Source: Dermanyssus gallinae (Eukaryota > Arthropoda > Arachnida > Mesostigmata > Dermanyssidae). Taken from it: a stretch of DNA of 64,000 bases. Under the pieces are notes generated by a model. It worked only from the letters and a program-made list of their open reading frames with translations. It was not told the DNA's origin and searched no databases. The position numbers and the translations under genes were made by a program. Each line of letters starts with the position of its first letter. The stretch's first letter is position 1. Location: contig QVRM01002140.1 in assembly GCA_003439945.1 (NCBI GenBank), forward strand, positions 27,311 to 91,310. The letters are read 5' to 3'. Positions 10,436 to 21,083 of this stretch are shown here, one piece after another.

Positions 10436-11523
10436 TTACAGCCATTTAATGGACTTAGTTAAGACATTTTAGAGACCATAATAAAGCTTGAGCTGACTGA
10501 TGCGGCAAGGGAACAGATAATGCTCCCGGCTTCTTTAGGCGGTCTAGGTGTGCCGAACGCGGTCATGATGGCAGGACCCGCAATCGTGTTGTCATTGACC
10601 CAGGCGGCGGACAGGGTTATAGCATTATTGGACAGTGATGGGCGGGATGCCTATAACGTTGAACTTTAAAGGCTGACCGACGAATTGTCGTTGTTATTTG
10701 ATTCTCCTCCAGATGATAGGGCTAACCAGGGCAGTTGGACAGCCCCTCTACGAGAAAAGCGACTAGCAATCCTGATTAATAGAGCACCTTCTGTCGCTGA
10801 TAGAGCCAGGTTTCGAGCTGTTAGTAGTCAAGGGGCTGGGGCTTGGTTACAGGCCCTACCCTGTCCGCGAATTGGGACTCTGTTAAACGACGAGACGACG
10901 CGTATCAGCACAGGGCTGGGGCTAGGTGTTGAATTACTCGTGCCCCACCGATGTCGTTGCGGTGATTTCGTGGACGCGTTGGCCCATAATGGCCTGTCAT
11001 GCGCGTTGAGTGCAGACCGACGAGCGCGTCACTCCGCTTTAAATGACACCTTTAGTCGTGCACCTAGATCTGCCCACTTCCTGTGCGTTCTAGAGCCCCC
11101 GGTCTTTCGAGGAATGATAGAAAAAGACCTGACGGTCTGACTTTAACGCCCTTCGAGCAAGTCCGCATGCTTGTCTGGGACGCAATTGTAACCGACTCAT
11201 TAGCCCCTTCGATGCTCGGTGCAGGTGCAGACCGAGCAGGTCATGCCTCCAGGTTAGCTGAGGCTAATAAATGCAGAAAATACTCAAGCGTCGATTATCC
11301 GCACGAATTTTGTCCGTTGGCGTTCGAGACTATGGGAGCTGCAAGCCCCCTTACGCTCAAGCAGATTCAGCGGGTCGGCAAAAGCCTTAATATTTTGACA
11401 GAAGACACGAGGGCATCCGAATTCTTGCGCCAGAAGCTGTCGTTCGACATTCAACGAGGAAATGCAGCGTCTGTTCGGGGCACATTGTTGAATTGGGCTA
11501 ACCCTGGGTTAGAGAACCCGTGA
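10436..11523 (+). pseudogene. REL-family copy 2 resumed: C-terminal half with knuckle and endonuclease
   Basis: This continues the coding sequence interrupted at 6968. It includes HRCRCGDFVDALAHNGLSC (a CXC...HX4C knuckle variant) and RHSALND. After a one-base frameshift in the C-run near 11096-11101 come KRPDGLTLTPF and LVWDAIVTDSLAPS (restriction-like endonuclease core), FCPLAFETMGAASPLTLKQI, and LSFDIQRGNAASVRGTLLNW before the stop at 11521-11523. The 3' UTR to about 11575 matches 4020-4095. Apart from the frameshift and an earlier break near 10670 the reading is long, so this copy is better preserved than copy 1. Confidence 0.85.
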
Positions 11524-11575
11524 TCACACGTTCGCGCGGAGACAACTGTCCACTCCAAAACTCCACTAACATAGT

Positions 11576-12365
11576 GTAATTATACTTTAAAAATATATAT
11601 ATATTTGGTAAAAAAAATATTTTGTAGCTCAGTGCGATTGGTGGTCAATGCATCACTAATATACGTGTGTTGTAGTCAAACGAGACCATAGAACTGTGAT
11701 TAGCAATCTAATAACTGAGCTCCATTGCTGTATCCACGAAAGTCGTCTTGCGCCGGTCTTGTGCCTCACCGAGCAGTCAAGTTGCCGCATTCTATAATTT
11801 AGAAAGTTTTGACTAGCACACAGATAATAATTATGATATGTTCTAGATTATCTGTGATATATTTTCCGCCTTCTGTAAGCAAAAATACGCAGCTATGAAT
11901 TATTCATATTTCTCTTGTAGCACACCTTATTATACTTGGCCCGTTGTAAAAATACATCTTGCCCGTAAAACACAGAAACCCCTCAATTTGTTCTTATTTG
12001 GCGGTACTCCTTTAGCTAATCAGCAAGCTCAACAAACACCCGGGAACTGGATGGAACGGATCAGGGGTCAAGAGTTCTAAAGTTAGCTCGCTAAAATAAA
12101 ATAAAAAAGCAAAACGTGACAGTGAGAAGACATACTGCTATTTCCATTGCACGCTCCTGAGTTTGATAACCGGTGAACAAATCAAGATTTGCGTAACCTA
12201 CGGTGTACTCAACATGTGGCTTACACACTACGTACTATTAAGAGGTCGGACCAAACAAGTCCTAGAGCGTGCTGTGCTTTGACTTCGGCCGGTCGTCCAT
12301 TGCAAACGCCGGGGCCAAGACATATCATAGAAAAAAAAATTCGCGCCGGAACGGCATTAACGAGA
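11576..12365. other. AT-rich stretch, no gene recognised
   Basis: Short open frames only. The longest (11895-12080) encodes 61 residues with no family resemblance. No RNA gene or repeat boundary was identified. Confidence 0.5.
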
Positions 12366-12369
12366 AGGC

Positions 12370-12680
12370 TGCTTCGCCATCTAAGGGGTATGCTCTTGGC
12401 TACTTTCACTTTATATTGCCCGTTATGCCAAAGCAGCACGCATTCTTCAGATTCATACCCTTATGTTCACTAGGCCCAGGGTGTTGATCGGTGGGCAGAC
12501 ACCGTTTGCGTATCTTCATAGCCTTGACATATGAACAATAGTGTATGCCTCCCATTACCAGCGGGCCTAGGAAGTGTTACTATTGGGAATTTATGAATAT
12601 AACTAACTTTCTATTTGCGCTAAATGTAGCCGTAGCGTGGGTAAATTTCAGGAGATTACAATTTAGATATTGCCTCTCTT
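12370..12680 (+). repeat. Degenerate copy of the GC-rich dispersed repeat
   Basis: Three blocks resemble the repeat at 24180-24800 in the same order. TGGCTACTTTCACTTTATAT and the following TATGCCAAAGCAGCACGCAT match about 24473-24520. CATAGCCTTGAC matches near 24605. AGTGTTACTATTGGGAATTT matches near 24711. The copy is much diverged and the alignment is by eye. Confidence 0.45.
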
Positions 12681-13425
12681 AAGGCTAAGGAGACCGGCCG
12701 CTCTCCGAAAACGAATGCGTCTGAATATACCATTGCACCCGATGCACGACATTACCATGGATTCTTTCGCTGATGCCTGTTTCACCCTGTCATAAGACTT
12801 TGCCACTATTGGCGATTAGACAATTACGGATTTTCCCCGTCCTCGTGGTTGCCTGGGCGACTATCTACCTAATCTGCCAACTCTGACATATTTCACCAGT
12901 TATTGCAATTCGAGATTTTTGCAGATGCAACACTAACTTAAACAGCGCGGTCACTAGGGTACATTCTTAAGTAACTAAAAATGTATTATTATTATTTAAT
13001 TCCTCGGTTGTGTCATCCCTTACGTTTTTCATTAATCTATAGATACTGACATGTTTCTACGCAGATTTAAAAGCTTGTGTAATTACTCATTACAAAGAGG
13101 AGACGGAAACTTGCAGCTAGACTCTATTGCTCGCCAAAACATTAGACTGTTGTGCCTTAATGCATATTCTGACGTCGACCCCATTAAAGTCGTACCACAA
13201 ATTTAATTTTGATTGCAACATAATTTTGTCTTTGATCATCCTTAAGTCTTTCGTTCAGAGAAACGCATCACTGTCAACCACTAGTACACCACTGTCCTGG
13301 AAGGCCGGCATCACGACTCTCTGCCGTGGCATCTTCTCTCGACTCCGGCTCGGACGTTTCAGTTGACTACCGGCTTCAGCCGGTAGTCGTTTGATATTAG
13401 GACGGCTAGTGTTTGGCTCAACAAA
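12681..13425. other. No recognisable gene; contains a perfect 24-bp palindrome
   Basis: Mostly AT-rich unique-looking sequence. The only structure I see is the palindrome at 13365-13388 (GACTACCGGCT, TC, AGCCGGTAGTC). Confidence 0.5.
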
Positions 13426-13429
13426 AGAG

Positions 13430-15050
13430 ATCCGGCGTTTATGCAAGCGTTTCTTAGCACTGCACAGTGCAGCACCGTGTCCTCCAAGTCGTTTGTGCCC
13501 CTAAGGTATAAAAGACATACACGTCCGTATTTATCTTGCCAGCCATGTGCGATTCATACTGATCGATTGGAATCATTTACTAAGTATTTGCGAGATGCTA
13601 TACGTCAAATTCTCGCAAGGACAGTCGTTTTATGCCTGAGTGTCTGGGATAAGTAACCGCGTCCATTTGCCCCTGACGGCGTGCAGATGCGAATGTTCTA
13701 ACTCCTCCACCCACGCGTTCATTATTGCTTCCCCAGAGATCCAGATTCCCTTCGAGAAATCGATCACTGCGCATACTGGCCAGAAAGTTCCAGGGAAGAA
13801 TGTGGGCCAGGACCAGCGGCACTCTAGTGGTGCTCCCTCTGCGCCGAGCGCAAAGCACTTTTATTCTGCCCATGCGCGGGCGGGGTATAGTGCCGTCGTG
13901 TTCTGCCACTATCGTACGAAGCTTCCGTTCTGCTTAAGAGCCCCCTCAAAAAACTAACTACACTGAATTGACTTAATAACCATTACCACAGAAATAATAA
14001 TCCCTAGGAACTTCAGCCGTTATACACTATGACGTTCCACCGGAATGGAGGCACTGATCGCAGAAAGGACGATAGGATCCACTGGAAAAACCTCATTCTT
14101 CCGAAGAACCTTCCGTATCACTTCCCAGTTGGCCATATTAAAAACTCGTTTAACATTGGTTAAAATTAAAAATGCAAAGGCACGCGTCTTTGGCTTTTGA
14201 ATCTTTTTCTCCGCCCTGAAGTAAAACTAGCTAAAGTGCATCTATCGTCTATTGTTCCTGTAAAGTCGTATTGTGCGTCCGTCAATGTGCTTCTGTGTCT
14301 GTTTTATGTGCAATCACATAATTGAGTCGAGCCGCTATGACGTTATCCAGCAGTTTATAAAGTGTGTCAAGCAGACAGATTAGACAAAAATAATTTAGTT
14401 CTCGCTTGCCCTTGGTTCAGGTATTACAGCTAGTTTGGCCTGTTTCTACCAAGGACAAAAGTGTCCCTCTCGTAAAGCGTTCATAATAGCCTCTGCGACC
14501 AATGACACCGCTTCGTTAGTGTCCGTAAAACCTCCTTGCGTTTTCAAGCTCTCTTAGAGAACCTAAAGGGATATCCTCTATGGATACTCAGAATGCCTCC
14601 CTACGAGCCATTCGTGCGGCTATCTCTAGATGTAAGTGAATTTGGTTTACATATATTGGCCATCATGATCTAGTAGGGGATGCCCCACCGGAGGCTCTAC
14701 TGCTTTGATAAATTTACGCTATAATCTTGTTTTCGAACGAGCTATTTCCATCGTAAGTTGTATTGTTCGTTGATGGTTGTTGTGTGGGATCCCGGTTTGA
14801 AACAATGCCGCTTATAAAATCGATTCTGCCCTATCTTCTCGACGTCGCCGGCCGATCCAGCTACGAGCGCACGTGTAATCTCGATTACCCGTGACGCATT
14901 CCCGGCTTGCCGCTTTTACTTCTGGTATCCACCAGCTCTTTGGAACCCCTCGCCGAGGACCTCTAGGTTGTTTTTAGTAATCGGGTGATTTCTATTACGG
15001 GTCAATCGACCTCACCCGGCCAGTTTTTAAGCAGAGTGGGATACCTCAGA
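13430..15050 (-). pseudogene. Decayed R1-clade ORF2 (linker, RT and C-terminal knuckle)
   Basis: Reading down the minus strand, 15050-14700 resembles the endonuclease-RT linker. The RT follows in pieces: NEAVSLVAEAIMNALREGHF (about 14500), CLLDTLYKLLDNVIAARL (about 14360), then NVKRVFNMANWEVIRKVL (about 14130), where motif A reads NVKRVFN, so its aspartate is lost. Near 13800 VLAHILPWNFLASMRSDRF matches the R1 segment after the fingers. Near 13500 CLLYLRGTNDLEDTVLHC is the R1-type C-terminal zinc knuckle with one cysteine lost. Stops and shifts are numerous, and the catalytic YADD region is not found. Confidence 0.65.
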
Positions 15051-15303
15051 AATTGAAATAGCACTTTTTTTAAAATCTTTTCTATTTTTATTTTATATCA
15101 ATACACTATTAGAGCCAAGATAGGTTCTCTTTTATACGTACCGGTGACGACTACTCTTGACTTCTAACCTAATAAACTATTTTTTGCAATCTACAAATAA
15201 TGACCAATGCCGCCAAGACACGGGTTGTACGGTTCCGGGCCCCACTTTTCCAAAAACTTCTCTGGGGACGACTTAATTGTGGGTAACACAATACTGTGCT
15301 ACA

Positions 15304-16434
15304 TTTTTTTTTGTGGAGGAGGGTTAAATGCAGTTACGCACTACTGCTGCGAGAAAGGAGTTTCCATCTCGAGCTGTGTGGGACTCGACCCCAGCGGATG
15401 GATGTTACGCCGCTGAGACCCATACCCACTAAACGCACCTCCCCCCTTAAACTTCACTCTCTGATGGCCCAGATCTCCATAGAACAGTGCTATGGGCCAT
15501 CAGGAGAAGTGGCGAGTGCCCTATCGGATCAATTGGCCGGGGTCACTCACGGGTTCCCCCACCTGTCAAGCGCACTTTGTCCCAGCCCTTGCGAACCCGT
15601 TTGATTCAAAGTTGCGCTTTCTTTAGCCGTGCTGGCCTCAAAAAGATTCTGTCTCTCCTTGCATCTTCTGTGCTTTGTTTTTAGCACTTCCTGTGCAACT
15701 TCCGCTCCCAATTCCCATGTTTGGGTCGAACACAGGATGTATTCCACGAACTCTTTTATATCATTTCGCGGGGGGTCCTGTACTTCGGGATAGGTAAGTC
15801 CCGCTCTGGACCATCTCTCACGAATCTTTCTAATTGCCATGGTTCTGGCCTCTTCCCATGCCTGGCACCTGAGGAGTGTGTGTTGTGGGGTGTCTTCCAC
15901 GGCTTCGTTGCAAAAAAGGCATGTTTCTGATGGGGCCTTCCCTATTCGGTAAAGGTATGACTGGAAGTTGCCATGTCCCGTGAGAACCTGCGTTAGGTAG
16001 AAGGTTAAGTCCCCTCCCGGCCTTGCTATCCACGCTCGTATGTTTGGGAGCAGTTTGCTGAGACTCTTTCCGGGGGCTCCAAAGGGAATTGCGTCCCACT
16101 CTGCTTGCCAGCTCTCTATAGTGGCGTTTCTCTCTCTTTCTTTGTCGCTCTCTGTGGGTGTGCCAATATCCCACAGGCGCTGTCTTTCGGACGCCTTAAG
16201 GTCCCAGGGGATTTCTCCGGCAAGCAGCAGAGCTGCGTTTGTGCTGACCGTTCTGTAGCCTTGTATTACCCTAAGGGCTGCGATCCGCTGTGTTTTGCGC
16301 AGGATCAACTTTGCTTTTTTTGACTTAAGAGTCGTCCTGGCCCAAACGGCAGCCCCGAAGAGCGCAATTGACTCCGCTACCGTCATCAGTAGTTTCCTTA
16401 TACGAGCCCGCGGTCCATGTATATTCGGTAATAC
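15304..16434 (-). mobile_element. 5'-truncated R1-clade retrotransposon
   Basis: Coding sequence homologous to the element at 17882-21147 begins abruptly at about 16434 (LPNIHGPRARIRK) and runs to the stop at 15547. A 3' UTR of about 240 bases follows and ends in nine A residues on the minus strand (15304-15312). The UTR contains the TTTAGTGGGT motif shared with other R1-like copies here. It also has an 11-bp-arm hairpin at 15461-15503. Abrupt 5' truncation with an A tail is the usual product of incomplete reverse transcription. I could not find a clear target-site duplication. Confidence 0.75.
15547..16434 (-). CDS. R1-clade ORF2 C-terminal part, open but partial
   Basis: An uninterrupted frame of about 295 element-derived residues. 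It covers the segment after the RT catalytic core (VAESIALFGAAVWARTTL, RTVSTNAALLLAGEIPWDLK), the conserved LTQVLTGHGNFQSYLYRIGK block, and the CX2C...HX4C knuckle CLFCNEAVEDTPQHTLLRC, followed by a charged tail. The endonuclease and RT catalytic motifs are missing, so it cannot mobilise itself. The open frame continues upstream about 60 bases into flanking sequence. Its openness and few changes suggest fairly recent insertion. Confidence 0.75.
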   Translation of the reverse strand, partial: VLPNIHGPRARIRKLLMTVAESIALFGAAVWARTTLKSKKAKLILRKTQRIAALRVIQGYRTVSTNAALLLAGEIPWDLKASERQRLWDIGTPTESDKERERNATIESWQAEWDAIPFGAPGKSLSKLLPNIRAWIARPGGDLTFYLTQVLTGHGNFQSYLYRIGKAPSETCLFCNEAVEDTPQHTLLRCQAWEEARTMAIRKIRERWSRAGLTYPEVQDPPRNDIKEFVEYILCSTQTWELGAEVAQEVLKTKHRRCKERQNLFEASTAKESATLNQTGSQGLGQSALDRWGNP

Positions 16435-16550
16435 TAATGTAATAATAATGTAAATACGTGTGCTGTGATACACTGTAAACACAATAATCCTACACACAAA
16501 TACACGCTAGGCTTTGACAAACTAACTCTTAACTATTAACTTAACTTTTA

Positions 16551-16576
16551 GGTAAGGCAAAAAGTTCGTCGGCTTT
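16551..16576. repeat. Mariner 1 left terminal inverted repeat
   Basis: 26 bp, adjacent to the TA target copy at 16549-16550. It matches the reverse complement of 17806-17831 with a single G/T difference at position 7. It serves as the transposase binding and cleavage site at the 3' side of the gene. Confidence 0.9.
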
Positions 16577-16636
16577 TTTACTCGATTTTAAATAGCCTTA
16601 TTTATGCAGACAACAGTATTTTTATTCAATGATATA

Positions 16637-17653
16637 TTAACCGTTTTGTTCGATAACCTTCGCCCATCGCCTCGGTAGATCCATGATTCCTTTCTCCCAG
16701 AACGTCTTGTCCTTCTCGTCGAAATACTGAGTAAGGTGATTTTTTATAGCCTCCAAAGATTCAAATGTTGTGCCATCAAGGAAGTTCTGGAGAGACCTGA
16801 ACAAGTGATAATCAGATGGTGCGAGGTCGGGTCTATAAGCTGGGTGCGGCAGCACATCCCAGTCAAACTCCGCCAATTTTTGCCGGGTGGCCAAACTTTT
16901 GTGTGGTGTCGCCTTATCATGTTGAAAAGTGACGCCCCACCTGTTTGACAATTCCGGGCGCTTCGTTGCTACTGCAGCCTTCAAATCTTCGAGTTGTCTG
17001 CAGTAGACGACGGAGTTGATCGTCTGACCCATTGGAAGCAGCTCAAAATACACGACGCCCTTACAGTCCCACCAGCAGCACAGCATAACCTTCTTCTGTT
17101 GAATTTCGGGTTTAGGGATAGCTGCGGCCTGAGAACCTCTGGGGACCCAACTTCTTTTCTGTGTTACGTTTCTGTAGAGTATCAATTTTTCATCGCCGGT
17201 TATCAATCTCCTCAGAAATGGCTCATTCGAGTTCTTCCGGAGGAGTGCGTGACAGGTATTGACTCGCCCTTCAAGCTGCCTATCATTGAGGTCGTGTGGT
17301 AGCCAGATATTCCGCTTGCACGAGAAACCTGCATCATGGAGGCGATTCCAAACGGTTCCGTGAGAGACTCCCGTTACATCTTCAATTTCTTTTATGGACA
17401 AACCTGGGTTCGAAGTAACCAGGCTTATGACTTCGTCGGTCTCCACAACATTGGGTCGTCCTGACGGTTCATCTTCGAGATTGAAGTTTCCAGCTTTGAA
17501 ACGGGCGAATCGCTTTTCGACTGTGGATTTGTGTACTGCGTTTTCGCCGTAGACTGCACATATCCTCCGCGTTGTTTGCGCTGCACTTACTCGTATGCCT
17601 TCACGGTAGGAGAACAACATAATGTGTCGAAAATGCGTATTTTTGTCTTCCAT
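16637..17653 (-). CDS. Mariner transposase, D,D34D, full-length
   Basis: 338 residues from the ATG at 17651-17653 (MEDKNTHFRHIMLFS), chosen because family members start about here and the upstream extension has no similarity. Residues 1-110 form two helix-turn-helix units that bind the terminal repeats (GRPNVV linker, then IKEIEDVTGVSHGTVWNRL). WLPHDL stands for the family's WVPHEL motif. The catalytic triad is visible: D in ITGDEKLILY, D in FQHDKATPH, and D in YRPDLAPSDYHLF, the last two with 34 residues between them. Family members usually have N rather than K after the second D, and YSPDLAP rather than YRPDLAP. It cuts and rejoins DNA in the nucleus. Sequence resembles the cecropia/Hsmar-type mariners. 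Confidence 0.9.
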   Translation of the reverse strand: MEDKNTHFRHIMLFSYREGIRVSAAQTTRRICAVYGENAVHKSTVEKRFARFKAGNFNLEDEPSGRPNVVETDEVISLVTSNPGLSIKEIEDVTGVSHGTVWNRLHDAGFSCKRNIWLPHDLNDRQLEGRVNTCHALLRKNSNEPFLRRLITGDEKLILYRNVTQKRSWVPRGSQAAAIPKPEIQQKKVMLCCWWDCKGVVYFELLPMGQTINSVVYCRQLEDLKAAVATKRPELSNRWGVTFQHDKATPHKSLATRQKLAEFDWDVLPHPAYRPDLAPSDYHLFRSLQNFLDGTTFESLEAIKNHLTQYFDEKDKTFWEKGIMDLPRRWAKVIEQNG

Positions 17654-17805
17654 TGCAAACAGCTGCCAATTCCGCAAACGAAACGGTAAACTTGGAACCG
17701 GTATACCGTCGCGCCGCCACGGGTCTGCTCCTGAATGTAAACACCCAGCCGCACTCTCAGGCGGCCCTGCTGCAGAGCGCGGGAATTTCAAAAATGTGGT
17801 CCCAG

Positions 17806-17831
17806 AAAGCCGACGAACTTTTTGACTTACC
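17806..17831. repeat. Mariner 1 right terminal inverted repeat
   Basis: 26 bp, adjacent to the TA at 17832-17833, about 150 bp upstream of the transposase ATG. It pairs with 16551-16576. Confidence 0.9.
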
Positions 17832-18069
17832 TAATAGACACCTCATATACTCAAAGTGGTAATGGTTGCTACAAGGAGACTTTTTTTTTTTTTTAAGAGG
17901 ACTAACTGTAAAATGCGGTTGCACACGCGGGCACCGCAGCAAGGGAGCTCCCTGCAAGTGCGGGTCGGTAGTGTGGGGTTCCAACCCACTAAAAACCAGT
18001 CGTGTCCTTGTCCCCCACGCTGGCTGGGAACTGCTTGCGCATATCATCAAACAGTCAGGGGGGGCGAGT

Positions 18070-20514
18070 CTACTGGTCCTGGCGGATGTGTTCCCCGGGA
18101 GCCTCGGGGAGGCGCGAGCGGACTCGGAGGGAGGCCCTTGTCTTCTCTTGCAGTATGTTCTTAAAAGCTTGGGTCACTTTGTTCCATCCTGAAGTTGATT
18201 CCGTCATTTTCATAGTGAGGTCGTGTAGGTTAAGAGCTGGGTTGTTACTTAAAAACTCCGTTAAGCTTGCGCGCTGCTCCGCCCATGACGGACACCTAAG
18301 CACCGTGTGCTCTGGAGTGTCGTCGAGTCCATCGCCGCAGTGGACGCACGTGGGGCTGGGGGCCTTTCCAATCCTGAACAGGTACGACTGGAAGTCGCCG
18401 TGACCTGTGAGGACTTGGGTTGTGTGGAATGTGATTTCCCCCCCCGGCCGGTTAAGCCAGCTTCTGATATTTGGGATCAGGGTGCGGAGGCTGGCGCCTG
18501 GGGCACCCTGTTCGAGGTCTTCCCACTCCTCCTGCCAGAGGTCGATTGTACGCTGACGTGCCTCGTCTTTTTTGAGGCCTGGGTTATCCCATAAGCGGCG
18601 GCGCTCGGCTGCCTTTAAATCCCACGGGATCGTTCCGGCAAGGACGAAGGCCGCCGCGGCGCTAACCGTCCTGTACGCTGAGATTACCCTGAGAGCTCCG
18701 ACCCTTTGGGCCCTACGCAGGCGAGTCCTGTTCGCGGCGAATTTTAGTGTGTTGGTGGGCCAGGCCGGAGCTCCGTACAGGGCAACCGACTCGGCCGCGG
18801 ACATAATTATTCGTCTTCTCAGCTGCCGTGGACCATATGTGTTGGGCATGAGACGTGCGAAGTCATTGGCCGTCTTCGTTGCCTTTTCCGTCACCCGCCG
18901 CACGTGTTCGGTACCGCGGAGACCCCTGTCAAGGGTAACCCCGAGGTACCTTACGTGGTTGACGAGTACGATCTCCTGGCCATCTAGGCGGAGGTGAAGG
19001 TCGGGGCATTTTCTTCGGCCCACCAAGAGTATCGCCTCGCTTTTGGCTGGGGCGAGAGCGAGCCCCGCTTCTTGCATCCAGCGGGCGACGTCGCCGAGTG
19101 CCTCGTTCGCACGGCTCTGCAGCAGGTCCGCGGCCCGAGCCTGGACGGTTAGGACGAGGTCGTCAGCGCAGGCAAGGAGGTTGACGCCGGGGGGGAGATC
19201 CCTCAGCCGCAACACGTCGTCGTAGGTTATAATCCATAGCAGGGGGCCAAGTATGGATCCCTGTGGCACCCCTGCAGTCATGTTAAAAACGGACCCGTGG
19301 GACTGGATTGTTCTGTCATGTAGATAATTTGATAAAAGCTTTCGTAGATAAAAGGGGACCTTTTTCCTGTGGAGAGTCCCTAGGATGACTTTCCATGGAA
19401 GGCTGTTAAAAGCGTTCTTGACGTCCAGTAAAATCGCGAGGAACAAGTCCCGTCTTCTAGGCGGGGACTCGCGGAGGAGTTCAACCTGCGTCTGGATCCG
19501 CTTTATGGCGCCGATGGTTGAGTAGCCCTTGCGGAATCCGTACTGGCCGTCGGATAGCAGGTCGGTCCCCTCCGCGAAGTCCCGAAGGCGTGCCTCCACG
19601 ATGGACTCGAATGCTTTAGCCAGGGCGCCGAGTAGGCAGATCGGGCGGTAGGAGCCGGGGCCCTTGGGTATGAGAACTAGGTTTGCAGCCTTCCATGCCG
19701 CAGGGAACGAGCCCGCCCGGAACATCCCAGTCGCCGCAGCGGCTACTGCTTCCGGGTATTCCGTCATTAGTAGCTTGACCGCGGAGACCGGAACGCCGTC
19801 GGGGCCTGGTGCCTTTCCCTCCTTGAGGCGTGCCGCCGCTTCGTGCACCTCTTGCAAGGTGACTTCTGGAGGATCCTGTTCTTCCGTCCCTGAGGCCTCC
19901 AGGTAGGGGGCGCGGTCAAAGGGAGGATGTTTTGGGAAGAGGACTGATATTGCCTCTTGGGCCTCGTCCGGCGTGAGGTCCACTCTCCGTTTAAAAGGCG
20001 GGCACCCCTTTACCATCTTGTATGGACGGCCCCAGGGATCGTCCTCCAGTTCTTCGAGAAAAGCTCTCCCGGAGCGTTCCTTACTTCTGAAGATCTCCCT
20101 GCGTAAGAGGGTTCTCAGCCTCTTATACTCGGCGCCATGGTACAGGGCATACCTCCCCTCGGGCGCACGCCTCCGGGCACGCGTAAAAAGGCGCCTCTCT
20201 CGAAGGCACCTCTTCCTTAGGTGTCCGATCTCCGCAGTCCACCAGTGCTTTGGTGTGCCGCGGCGCCTAGAATTCGTGCCGCGCCCCGAGGGAGCCCTAC
20301 AGGCGGTCTCTAAGAGCTCCTGGAGGCCCGTCATCGAAGCGGGCGGGCCATCCGGGCCTATGCAGGCCCTAAGGGACTCCCGGAGTTGGGCGGTTCCCTG
20401 ACGCCTCATAGGCGGATGCAGCCCTGCAGATGGTTGCTTTAAGCTGGTCGTCACGTGAAATTCGATTATATGGTGGTCACTTAGCGATTCTTCGTCATTT
20501 AAACTCTCCAGTTT
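18070..20514 (-). pseudogene. R1-clade ORF2, reverse transcriptase and C-terminal knuckle
   Basis: A long open frame of about 810 residues. It contains KEGKAPGPDGVPVSAVKLL, YRPICLLGALAKAFESIVE, QYGFRKGYSTIGAI, LAILLDVKNAFNSLPW (motif A aspartate present), GVPQGSILGPLL (motif B) and LLACADDLVL (motif C). In motif C cysteine (TGC, 19168-19170) replaces the usual tyrosine or phenylalanine before ADD. The thumb has HVRYLGVTLDRGL. The R1-type C-terminus has TQVLTGHGDFQSYLFRIGK and CVHCGDGLDDTPEHTVLRC, then ends at 18070. It copies element RNA at the nicked target. The upstream frameshift makes the full polyprotein non-contiguous. Confidence 0.88.
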
Positions 20515-21083
20515 AAAATCCTGTGGGCCTCTGTCCGGCGTGTGATAGTTAGGTCTATACAAGAGGTGCGCCCTGCCCTGTGAAATGTAGGAGCACCTGT
20601 GTTAAGAACGACTAGGTCCATGGCCGCCAACCACTCGAGGACTGCGTGTCCTCTCTGGTTCGTAGCGGCGGAACCCCACGCGCCGGCGGAAGCATTAAAA
20701 TCTCCTGTTATAATTAAGAGCTTGTCACATTGGTTAAAAGATGCGGTTAAGTCTTCTAAAAGTTTGATAAGATCTTCAAGTGGGACGTTGGGGCTGCAGT
20801 AGCATGAGTAAAAACGCCCAACGTTCGCCACGTCAATCCAAGTAAAACCGTGGCCGCTGCCATGTCCTAAAATCCGGGAGTGGCAGCGGCGGTCAAGTAC
20901 AATGCTTGTTGCCCTCTCGCCGTCGGTAAACCGGTCCGGGCGGTTCTCTTCTGCCCACCGGACATTGGGCTCGCTCAGCAGCAGCACATCTGCTTCGGCT
21001 CTGCTACTGACCTCTTCAAGCATTGCATATGCTGCCCTGCTACGGTTGCAGTTTAGCTGTAGAGCTTTAAGAATCTTAGTCAT
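20515..21083 (-). pseudogene. R1-clade ORF2, APE-type endonuclease domain
   Basis: From the ATG at 21083 (MTKILKALQLNCNRSRAAY) this is an apurinic-endonuclease-like domain of about 190 residues. The sequence shows LQLNCNR, then ADVLLLSEPN with the metal-binding glutamate, ITGDFNASAGAWGS with catalytic D and N, and CIDLTITRR. The final SDHH motif lies across a frameshift at about 20515 in the next frame (LNDEESLSDHHIIEF). The domain nicks target DNA to prime reverse transcription. One missing or extra base near 20510-20520 separates it from the RT frame; otherwise it is intact. Confidence 0.85.

Larger units (their letters stand above)
16549..17833 (-). mobile_element. Complete mariner-family DNA transposon
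   Basis: An element of about 1.28 kb with 26-bp terminal inverted repeats that match except at one position. The left end starts GGTAAGGCAAAAAGTTCGTC (16551) and the right end is its complement (17806-17831). Each end is flanked by TA (16549-16550 and 17832-17833), the duplicated mariner target. It encloses one full-length transposase frame. With both ends and the gene present it has the structure of an autonomous element; whether it is active cannot be told from sequence. Confidence 0.9.
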
